From Oceanimonas sp. GK1 (GTDB taxonomy: Bacteria > Pseudomonadota > Gammaproteobacteria > Enterobacterales > Aeromonadaceae), in contig NC_016745.1 in assembly GCF_000243075.1 (NCBI RefSeq), forward strand, positions 1,381,001 to 1,445,000: 64,000 bases of DNA, written 5' to 3'. Positions 57,527 to 64,000 of the stretch are shown one piece after another (position 1 is the stretch's first letter; the number at the start of each line of letters is the position of its first letter). The notes beneath the pieces were generated by a model. The model was given only the letters and a program-made list of their open reading frames with translations, ran no database searches and had not been told where the DNA came from. Both the position numbers and the translations under genes were made by a program.

Positions 57527-58741
57527 TTATTGCTGGTAATGCTTGAGGAAGCGGGCGATGCGCTCGATGGCGTCGGTGATGTCGTCAACCCTTGGCAGGG
57601 TGACCAGACGGAAATGATCCGGTTTGGGCCAGTTGAAGCCGGTGCCCTGCACGATCAGCATTTTTTCCTGCAGCAGCAGGTCATACACCATTTTTTGATC
57701 GTCTTTGATGTTGTACACCTTGGGATCCAGCTTCGGAAACATGTAGATGGCACCCTTGGGCTTGACGCAGCTCACGCCGGGAATCTCGTTCAGCAGCTCC
57801 CAGGCCCGATCGCGCTGGCGGCGCAGCCGGCCGCCGGGCAATACCAGCTCGTTGATGCTCTGGTAACCGCCCAGGGCCGCCTGAATGCAGTGCTGCATGG
57901 GCACGTTGGCGCACAGCCGCATGGAGGAGAGCATTTCCAGTCCTTCAATATATCCCCGGGCCTGGTGCTTGGGGCCGCTCAGCATCATCCAGCCCTGGCG
58001 AAAGCCGGCGGCGCGATAGCTTTTTGACAGGCCGTTGAAGGTGGCCACCAGCACGTCGTCGCACAGGGTGCACACCGAGTGGTGGGCCACGTCGTCGTAC
58101 AGAATTTTGTCGTAGATTTCGTCGGCAAAAATAATCAGCTTGTTCTGGCGGGCGATTTCGATCACTTCCAGCAGAAACTCGCTGCCATAGACGGCGCCGG
58201 TGGGATTGTTGGGGTTGATCAGCACTATGCCCTTGGTGCGCGGGCTTATCTTGGCGCGAATGTCGTCCAGATCCGGGTACCAGTCGGCCTGCTCGTCGCA
58301 CATGTAGTGCACCGCCTTGCCGCCGGACAGGGTGACGGCGGCGGTCCACAGCGGGTAGTCGGGGGCCGGCACCAGGATCTCGTCGCCGTTGTTGAGCAGG
58401 GCCTGCATGGCCATCACAATCAACTCGGAGACGCCGTTGCCGATGTAGATGTCGTCCAGATCCGTGGTGCGCAGTCCCTTTTGCTGGTAGTACTGCATCA
58501 CCGCCTTGCGCGCCGAGAACAGGCCCTTGGAGTCGCAATAGCCCTGGCTGGTGGGCAGGTTGAGGATGGCATCTTTCAGCAGCTCTTCCGGGGCATCAAA
58601 GCCGAACGGGGCCGGATTGCCGATGTTGAGCTTGAGAATGCGGTGGCCTTCGTCTTCAAGACGGCGGGCTTCCTTGTGAACGGGTCCGCGAATGTCGTAA
58701 CAGACGTTGTCCAGCTTGTGGGATTTCTCTACGGAATGCAT
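57527..58741 (-). CDS. alaA: Alanine aminotransferase AlaA
   Basis: 404 residues (E. coli 405). Class I PLP aminotransferase: PAPDYPLWTAAVTLSGG (about 122-138), NPNNPTGAVYG (about 177-187), DEIYDKILYDD, and the PLP lysine in FNGLSKSYRAAGFRQGWM (about residue 240). Makes alanine from pyruvate and glutamate. Starts MHSVEKSHKLDNVCYDIRGPV as in the YfbQ group. The 263 bases upstream, to the end of grxA, contain no gene. Confidence 0.96.
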   Translation of the reverse strand: MHSVEKSHKLDNVCYDIRGPVHKEARRLEDEGHRILKLNIGNPAPFGFDAPEELLKDAILNLPTSQGYCDSKGLFSARKAVMQYYQQKGLRTTDLDDIYIGNGVSELIVMAMQALLNNGDEILVPAPDYPLWTAAVTLSGGKAVHYMCDEQADWYPDLDDIRAKISPRTKGIVLINPNNPTGAVYGSEFLLEVIEIARQNKLIIFADEIYDKILYDDVAHHSVCTLCDDVLVATFNGLSKSYRAAGFRQGWMMLSGPKHQARGYIEGLEMLSSMRLCANVPMQHCIQAALGGYQSINELVLPGGRLRRQRDRAWELLNEIPGVSCVKPKGAIYMFPKLDPKVYNIKDDQKMVYDLLLQEKMLIVQGTGFNWPKPDHFRLVTLPRVDDITDAIERIARFLKHYQQ

Positions 58742-58957
58742 GGGTGTTTAGGGCCTCGGAATCATACGGCTGCCCGGCGGGAGCGACGCCCGGCGAAAGC
58801 CGGTCCGGCCCCGGTTTAATGAAAGTCCGGTCCGCTGGCGGGCAGTACCATTAAGGTAATGGTGTCCATGATGGAGCTTTGGTCGCCGAATGAAAAGAGG
58901 GAAAAGGGGGACTTGAGCGAAAAAAATTCTGAAAACGGTGATTTTTCAGCAGAGTTG

Positions 58958-59000
58958 GCGTGAAAGCAAGCAACCGGGGGCGACGCTGCCGCCCCCGGCC
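58958..59000 (-). terminator. Terminator after grxA
   Basis: On the lower strand: a 9-base-pair stem CCGGGGGCG/CGCCCCCGG (58974-58982, 58990-58998) followed by TTGCTTGCTTTC, just after the grxA stop. Confidence 0.6.
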
Positions 59001-59004
59001 AGGC

Positions 59005-59268
59005 TTACTGATACAGGCCCAGATGTTCTTTGGCATGGGCTTCGAAGTCGGTGAAGCCGCCGATGTGCTGCTGGTCAAGGAAAATCTGCGGTACGGTTTC
59101 CACCGGTTTGCCGACGGTCTTTTCCAGATCGGCCTTGGAGATGCCCTCGGCGTGAATATCCACGTAGCGGTACTTGAAATCATCCCGCTCGTTGGAGAGT
59201 TGCTCCGCCAGATCCTTGGCGCGAACGCAGAAGGGGCAACCGGGACGACCAAAAATCACTGCAAACAT
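59005..59268 (-). CDS. grxA: Glutaredoxin 1
   Basis: 87 residues, near-identical in layout to E. coli GrxA (85): MFAVIFGRPGCPFCVRAKDL with the redox pair CPFC at 11-14, the cis-Pro TVPQIF and GGFTDF. Reduces ribonucleotide reductase and protein disulfides using glutathione. Stands 63 bases after dacB on the same strand. Confidence 0.97.
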   Translation of the reverse strand: MFAVIFGRPGCPFCVRAKDLAEQLSNERDDFKYRYVDIHAEGISKADLEKTVGKPVETVPQIFLDQQHIGGFTDFEAHAKEHLGLYQ

Positions 59269-59331
59269 GCTGTTCTCCTTTTCTGTTGACGGACGGCAGT
59301 ATAGGCCAGGCCGGTCCTGCCGCGAAAATCG

Positions 59332-60768
59332 TTAATTGTTGGGGGATTGATTGGCACTGACAATGGACGCTCGCGCGGCCACACCTTCCAGCCAGTCGCG
59401 CTCAAAGCGCCGGGCCGGCCATTCCAGCTCACCGTCGGCCATGGCCTGCTCCTGCTCCGGACTCAGGGACAGGCCGTTTTGCAGCAGCACAAAGGCCTTG
59501 CGTTCGCCGTTGGCGGTGTCGATAAAACCGGCCAGGTTCTGCACATGGGCAATGGTGCCGGTTTTGGCGATCACCCTTCCCGTGAGCGCCGGGCTCAGCA
59601 CGCTCTTGCGGTAGCGCAGGGTGCCGCTTTCCCCGCTGACCGGAAGCCGGGCCATCAGCCACTGGGCGCGCGGATCCCGGCTGATCACAAGCAGCACCGC
59701 CATCAGGTCTTTTGCCCGCAACAGGTTGTGGGCCGAGAGCCCGGAGCCGTCCGCCAGCCAGGCCGGTCCCAGATCGATATCGGCTTTTTCTTTAAGAATG
59801 TCGCGCACCGCCTGGGTACCGTTGCGAAAACTGCCGGGTTGGTTGAAGTGCAACCGCCCCAGCGTGCGCAGCAGGCTGTCGGCATAGAGGTTGTCGGAAT
59901 GCACCAGAATGCGTTCGGCCAGCTCACTCAAGGGCGGTGAGTGATGGCGGCCCAGGGTGGGCCAGTCGGCCGTATCGAGGCGGCTGCCTTCAATGTGGCC
60001 GGAGAGGGTGATCCCGGCCTGCTGCAGTGCCCACCGGGTCAGTTGCTGGCCCCAGGCGGTGACGTCCTGAATGGCAAAGCGCAGTGGCCAGGGATCCTGG
60101 CGCGGGCCGATGCAGCCGGTGAGGTGATACCGGTTGGGCGGAGTCATTTCAAGCTCCAGCGCGCAGAAGCGCTGTTCACGCTCGGCCTTGTTCAGCACCT
60201 CCACCGCGGCGCTGACGGTGACCGGCTGGTGGGACGGTACCGTGGCCCGGGCCGGCTGGCCGGCGCGGGCATAGAGGGCACCCTGCACGCAGTTCCTGTC
60301 GAGGATCAGCGCTGCCGCCGGCGCCGTGTAGCACACCCCGAGATCGTTCCAGGACCAGCCGTTGCCCCGGTCGTAACCATCAAAATGAACCTGGTTGAGC
60401 AGCACCCGGCCACTGACATGACGAATGCCGCTGTGCCGTAGCAGCCCGGCCAGTTGCTCTCGGGTAAAGGTGGGATCACCGACAAAGTCGATGAGCAAGT
60501 CGCCGTCCAGCCGGCCCTGGTGCAGGGCGCCCCGGTAGCGAAGGTGGGTGGTATAGCGCCAGTCCGGCCCCAGGGCCAGGGCGCCGGCGAGCACGGTCAC
60601 CAGTTTCTGGGTGGAGGCGGGTTTCATCAGTTGCTCGCTCTGATGACTGAGCTCCACTTCGCCGCTGGCGGCATCGGCCAGCATCCAGGCGCTTTGTCCG
60701 TGTTGTGGCGGCTCTGCCGCCTGGGCGATGGTGGCAAGCAGCAGCAGGGCGGTCGCAAACAGTTTCAT
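59332..60768 (-). CDS. dacB: D-alanyl-D-alanine carboxypeptidase/endopeptidase (PBP4)
   Basis: 478 residues from the ATG at 60768; a GTG two codons upstream is possible. Signal peptide MKLFATALLLLATIAQA. Active-site set of the S13 family: SxxK in KPASTQKLV (Ser about 51), SxN in HSDNLYAD (about 290) and KTG in VIAKTGTIAHV (about 401). Acts in the periplasm on peptidoglycan cross-links. Twelve bases after radD, same strand. Confidence 0.94.
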   Translation of the reverse strand: MKLFATALLLLATIAQAAEPPQHGQSAWMLADAASGEVELSHQSEQLMKPASTQKLVTVLAGALALGPDWRYTTHLRYRGALHQGRLDGDLLIDFVGDPTFTREQLAGLLRHSGIRHVSGRVLLNQVHFDGYDRGNGWSWNDLGVCYTAPAAALILDRNCVQGALYARAGQPARATVPSHQPVTVSAAVEVLNKAEREQRFCALELEMTPPNRYHLTGCIGPRQDPWPLRFAIQDVTAWGQQLTRWALQQAGITLSGHIEGSRLDTADWPTLGRHHSPPLSELAERILVHSDNLYADSLLRTLGRLHFNQPGSFRNGTQAVRDILKEKADIDLGPAWLADGSGLSAHNLLRAKDLMAVLLVISRDPRAQWLMARLPVSGESGTLRYRKSVLSPALTGRVIAKTGTIAHVQNLAGFIDTANGERKAFVLLQNGLSLSPEQEQAMADGELEWPARRFERDWLEGVAARASIVSANQSPNN

Positions 60769-60780
60769 AGGCACTCTTCG

Positions 60781-62520
60781 TTATAAGGCATGGGCGGTAC
60801 GAAACCGGCCCTGGTAATCGAAAATGGTTTCCCGTACCTGCCAGCCCCGCTTAAAGGCCCGGGCAATCACAAAGTCCGGGTGGCGAAAACGGGCAGCGAC
60901 GGCCAGCACCTGCTCCAGGCTGGCAAAGTCGGGCTCGGTGCCCGGCGCCGGCCAGTGCGGACGCACAAATTCCTTGTAAAAACGGCCCTTGGGGCCTTTG
61001 GCATCGAAAGCATACCATTTTTGCAACTCGGTGCCGTCCTCGTCGTGGTAGGTCACCTTGAGCGCCGGGCCATACTTGCCGCTGCCGTTTTCCAGGGTGA
61101 GGCCGGCGCAGCGCAGCACCAGGGCGTCCTTCAGCGCCAGGGCGTCTTTCAGTTTTTGATCGGGATCCACCAGCACCGCGCCGCAGTCGTGGCACTGGCG
61201 GGCGGCGATGTCGTTTTCCGCCAGGCAGTGCGGGCAGCTTTTAAAGCGAAACCGGTAGCCGCATTCTTCCCGCTCATCGTCGTGTTCAAACAGCCCCTGG
61301 CAGCGGCGGCCGAAATGCTCCAGCACCCGGCCTTCACTGTCGGTCTTGCCCCAGAAGACATTGGCAAAGCCGCAGGCGGGGCAGGGCACCTGCACCTGGG
61401 TGGTGTCGGGGTTGGGTCTGGGCTCGCCCACTTCCGGGGCGAAGATGTCCATGTTGTTGCCGGCATAATCCAGCACCAGGCAATCGGTCTTGCCCGGGCT
61501 GAGGCGAAGGCCCCGGCCGATGATCTGTTGGTACAGGGCCACCGACTGGGTGGGGCGCAAAATGGCAATCAGGTCCACATGGGGGGCGTCAAAGCCGGTG
61601 GTGAGCACCGCCACGTTGACCAGAAATTTCAGCTCCCGGGCCTTGAAGCGGGCAATGATGGCGTCCCGCTCCGGCCCCGGAGTGTCGCCGGTCACCAGGG
61701 CGGTGTGCTCGGCGGGGAGCAGGCCGGCTATTTCGGTGGCATGGCGCACGGTGGCGGCGAAGATCATCACCCCCTGGCGATCTTCGGCATAGTCCTTGAT
61801 CTGCTCCACCACATGAGGCGTCACCCTGGGCTGGCGGGCCAGTTCCCGCTCCAGCGCCTGCTCGGTAAACAGTCCTTGCTCATACAGGCGGGAAAAGTCG
61901 TAATGCACCACGGGAGCGTCGACCAGCTCCGGCGGGCACAGGTAACCCTGTTTGATCATCAGCCGCAGGGGCAGTTCAAACAGGCAATGTTCAAAAAAGC
62001 GCGGGCCCCGGCTGCGCACCATGCCATGGTGATGGGTGCGGTAAATCCAGCCCAGTCCCAGCCGGTAGGGGGTGGCGGTGAGCCCCAGCACCTTGAGTGC
62101 CGAATTGCTCTGGCGCAGGTGGTGAATGACCTGGGCATACTGGCTGTTGTCGTCGTCGGACACCCGATGGCATTCGTCGATAACCACCAGATTAAAGCCG
62201 CTGAAGGCGTCCAGATTGCGGGCCACCGACTGCACCGAGCCGAACACCACCTGGCGACTGCTTTCCCGGCGCTTGAGGCCGGCGGAGAAAATATCGGCCT
62301 CAATGCCATAGGCCTGATACTTGGCGTGGTTCTGCTCCACCAGCTCGCGCACATGGGCCAGCACCAGCACCCGGCCCCGGGCCAGGCGTGCCAGCTCGGC
62401 GATCACCAGGCTTTTGCCGGCGCCGGTGGGCAGCACCAGCACCCCCGGCTCGCTGTGGCGGCGGAAATAATCAAGAGTGCGATCCACCGCCTCCTGCTGA
62501 TAGGGACGTAATGTAAACAT
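60781..62520 (-). CDS. radD: DNA repair helicase-like protein RadD (YejH)
   Basis: 579 residues from the ATG at 62520 ([21 protein letters not shown]), matching RadD (586); a longer in-frame start adds 40 residues unlike any family. Superfamily 2 motifs: [15 protein letters not shown] (Walker A, about 29-43), VIDECHR (DEAH-like, about 124-130), LGLTATP and [17 protein letters not shown] Cys-rich C-terminal zinc region follows ([27 protein letters not shown]). Known role: ATPase that interacts with SSB and aids recombination repair. First gene of a unit with dacB. Confidence 0.95.
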   Translation of the reverse strand: MFTLRPYQQEAVDRTLDYFRRHSEPGVLVLPTGAGKSLVIAELARLARGRVLVLAHVRELVEQNHAKYQAYGIEADIFSAGLKRRESSRQVVFGSVQSVARNLDAFSGFNLVVIDECHRVSDDDNSQYAQVIHHLRQSNSALKVLGLTATPYRLGLGWIYRTHHHGMVRSRGPRFFEHCLFELPLRLMIKQGYLCPPELVDAPVVHYDFSRLYEQGLFTEQALERELARQPRVTPHVVEQIKDYAEDRQGVMIFAATVRHATEIAGLLPAEHTALVTGDTPGPERDAIIARFKARELKFLVNVAVLTTGFDAPHVDLIAILRPTQSVALYQQIIGRGLRLSPGKTDCLVLDYAGNNMDIFAPEVGEPRPNPDTTQVQVPCPACGFANVFWGKTDSEGRVLEHFGRRCQGLFEHDDEREECGYRFRFKSCPHCLAENDIAARQCHDCGAVLVDPDQKLKDALALKDALVLRCAGLTLENGSGKYGPALKVTYHDEDGTELQKWYAFDAKGPKGRFYKEFVRPHWPAPGTEPDFASLEQVLAVAARFRHPDFVIARAFKRGWQVRETIFDYQGRFRTAHAL

Positions 62521-62577
62521 TGTTCTCACCAAAGCTCGAAGCCCGAAATCCGCACGTCGACTGTTACCTCCGCAATG

Positions 62578-62693
62578 CGAAGCACCAGCAGGGTTGCCTG
62601 CGCCGACACGCTGCGAGTACATCCATGTAGCGCTCGGCACATGCCATCCATGGCATGTGACGGTCGGCTACGGCAATCCCTGCTGTTGCTTCG
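62578..62693. repeat. Imperfect cruciform element with nested palindromes
   Basis: CGAAGCACCAGCAGGGTTGCC at the left pairs with the reverse complement of GGCAATCCCTGCTGTTGCTTCG at the right with few mismatches. Between them lie TACAT-cc-ATGTA and ACATGCCAT-cc-ATGGCATGT. The three-stem form is typical of dispersed MITE-like or intergenic repeats, but only one copy is in this window. Confidence 0.55.
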
Positions 62694-62897
62694 TCAAGCA
62701 GCGGCGTTGCCTGTTGAATACCAACAGGCGGCCGAGAGCTCCATAAGGAGGGCAAAGGGTGTCTGCTTCGCCGCGCCCTTCGCGCCAAGGATGGCGCGAC
62801 GGAGCCCCCAGGGAGGGGTTTACGGCGTGCCTTCGAGCTGTGCGCTTTGACCGACGCTTGGCACGGCCTGTCTGTCAGCAGATGCATCGTGAGACAA

Positions 62898-62920
62898 GTA
62901 GCAGGCCGATAATTCGGGCC
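62898..62920 (+). repeat. REP-like stem near fabV
   Basis: GTAG (62898-62901) followed by AGGCCGA-taa-TTCGGGCCT, one base off a perfect dyad. It resembles the stems at 4544-4561 and 22616-22633. Confidence 0.5.
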
Positions 62921-62987
62921 TCACATTTGCCCCGGAATAAGGTATCTTTAGCCCCTATCGTTTGTAATAACCGAGGCAACCATTTCT

Positions 62988-64000
62988 ATGATCATCAAAC
63001 CCAAGGTTCGTGGCTTTATCTGCACCACCACCCACCCGGTCGGCTGTGAGGCGAATGTACGTGAGCAGATCGCCTACGTCAAAGGCAAGGGCAAACTGGA
63101 GCAGGGGCCGAAAAAGGTGCTGGTGATCGGCGCGTCCACCGGTTACGGCCTGGCTTCCCGCATCAACGCCGCCTTTGGCAGCGGTGCCGCCACCATCGGC
63201 GTGTTCTTTGAAAAGCCGGGCACCGACAAGAAGCCGGGCACCGCCGGCTGGTACAACGCCGCCGCCTTTGACAAGGCCGCCAAGGAGGAAGGCCTGTACG
63301 CCAAGAGCATCAATGGCGATGCCTTCTCCAACGAATGCCGTGAAAAGGTCATTGAGCTCATCAAGCAGGATCTGGGCGACATCGATCTGGTGGTGTACTC
63401 CCTGGCCTCGCCGGTGCGTAAGCTGCCCGACAGCGGCGAAGTGGTACGCTCCGCCCTGAAGCCCATCGGCGAGCCCTACAAGTCCACTGCGCTGGACACC
63501 AACAAGGACGTGCTGGTGGAAGCCGTGGTGGAGCCCGCCAACGAGCAGGAAATTGCCGACACCATTCAGGTAATGGGCGGTCAGGACTGGGAGCTGTGGA
63601 TGAACGCCCTGGAAGAGGCCGGCGTGCTGGCCGAGGGCGCCAAGTCCGTGGCCTATTCCTACATCGGCACCGATCTCACCTGGCCCATCTACTGGCACGG
63701 CACTCTTGGGAAAGCCAAGGAAGATCTGGACCGCGCCGCCCACGCCATCGACAGCAAGCTGAAAGCGCGCGGCGGCAACGCCCATGTGGCGGTGCTGAAG
63801 TCGGTGGTAACCCAGGCCTCTGCCGCCATTCCGGTGATGCCGCTGTATATCTCCATGGCCTTCAAGGTGATGAAGGAGCAGGGCATTCACGAGGGCTGCA
63901 TCGAGCAAATTCAGCGCCTGTTCCATGATCGCCTCTACAGCGGTCAGCCGGCTCCGGTGGACGAGCAGAACCGCCTGCGCCTGGACGACTGGGAGCTGCG
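62988..64000 (+). CDS. fabV: FabV-type enoyl-ACP reductase (3' end outside window)
   Basis: Partial; 337 codons visible of about 400. Starts [21 protein letters not shown] as FabV does; NADH-binding [12 protein letters not shown] at 49-60; catalytic Tyr235 and Lys244 in the Y-x8-K arrangement that sets FabV apart from FabI (Y-x6-K). It reduces trans-2-enoyl-ACP in the last step of fatty-acid elongation. FabV proteins are known to be little affected by triclosan, so the organism may be naturally tolerant. The stop lies beyond base 64000. Confidence 0.96.
   Translation, partial: MIIKPKVRGFICTTTHPVGCEANVREQIAYVKGKGKLEQGPKKVLVIGASTGYGLASRINAAFGSGAATIGVFFEKPGTDKKPGTAGWYNAAAFDKAAKEEGLYAKSINGDAFSNECREKVIELIKQDLGDIDLVVYSLASPVRKLPDSGEVVRSALKPIGEPYKSTALDTNKDVLVEAVVEPANEQEIADTIQVMGGQDWELWMNALEEAGVLAEGAKSVAYSYIGTDLTWPIYWHGTLGKAKEDLDRAAHAIDSKLKARGGNAHVAVLKSVVTQASAAIPVMPLYISMAFKVMKEQGIHEGCIEQIQRLFHDRLYSGQPAPVDEQNRLRLDDWEL

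Larger units (their letters stand above)
62521..62987. other. 467-base hairpin-rich non-coding block upstream of fabV
   Basis: No supported gene. It contains, in order: a 116-base imperfect inverted repeat (62578-62693) whose arms nest two small palindromes; a hairpin GCCTGTTG/CAACAGGC (62709-62729); a hairpin CGCGCC-aaggat-GGCGCG (62781-62798); and a REP-like stem preceded by GTAG (62898-62920). Several open frames cross the block but have no coding look. The fabV promoter must lie in the last 100 bases. Confidence 0.6.

Noticed and set aside
62955-63926. Open frame on the lower strand across the fabV region
   Set aside because: The upper strand encodes FabV from 62988 with clear motifs; the stop is outside the window.

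Overview
The window is 64 kb of chromosome from a GC-rich gammaproteobacterium. Gene order and protein similarity (yejK/yejL/lapC cluster, queA-tgt-yajC-secDF, the complete isc operon followed by iscX and pepB, ndk...rlmN-pilF-rodZ-ispG-hisS-yfgM-bamB-der, FabV-type enoyl reductase, 531-residue-class isocitrate lyase) point to the Aeromonadales, most likely the Oceanimonas/Oceanisphaera/Zobellella side of Aeromonadaceae. That placement is recalled from family knowledge and was not computed. Nearly all of it is core genome: no prophage, insertion sequence, CRISPR array, rRNA or tRNA gene was found.

Layout. 0-12.4 kb: a redoxin fragment, bepA (outer-membrane quality control), a TusA-like protein, a PerM-type permease, an NSS transporter, cnoX with a phosphopantetheinyl transferase, nlpC, lapC-yejL, yejK, ahpF and ahpC. 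12.4-21.3 kb: a long AT-rich leader and aceA, then a branched-chain 2-oxoacid dehydrogenase operon (E1alpha, E1beta, E2) whose fourth gene is a Hanks-type protein kinase, met tail to tail by acpH and a CBS-domain gene. 21.4-27.1 kb: queA, tgt, yajC, secD, secF. 27.3-36.6 kb: nlpI, trmJ, iscRSUA-hscBA-fdx-iscX, pepB, ndk. 36.7-47.8 kb: an NCS2 purine permease, rlmN, pilF, rodZ, ispG, hisS, yfgM, bamB, der, a universal stress protein. 47.8-64 kb: a 46-codon basic ORF, mltF, purL, a GGDEF-EAL protein with a degenerate EAL half, a DUF1439 gene, a cardiolipin synthase, alaA, grxA, dacB, radD, a hairpin-rich non-coding block, and the start of fabV.

Two things stand out. First, five intergenic elements (near 4.5, 6.85, 10.15, 22.6 and 57.5 kb) share one plan: a G-rich left arm and a C-rich right arm built from 7-base units (TCCCTAG, TCCCTAA, TCCCCAG and variants), sometimes enclosing REP-like palindromes. 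Four of the five lie between convergent genes. Because the arms are inverted, each approaching transcript would carry a G-rich, potentially quadruplex-forming 3' end. In two cases the repeat runs into the upstream gene and supplies its last codons and stop. Second, the kinase gene starts 11 bases after the E2 gene of the branched-chain dehydrogenase, and the E1alpha subunit keeps serines at the positions phosphorylated in the mitochondrial enzyme. This suggests, but does not prove, a bacterial phospho-control of the complex by a kinase fold unrelated to the mitochondrial one.
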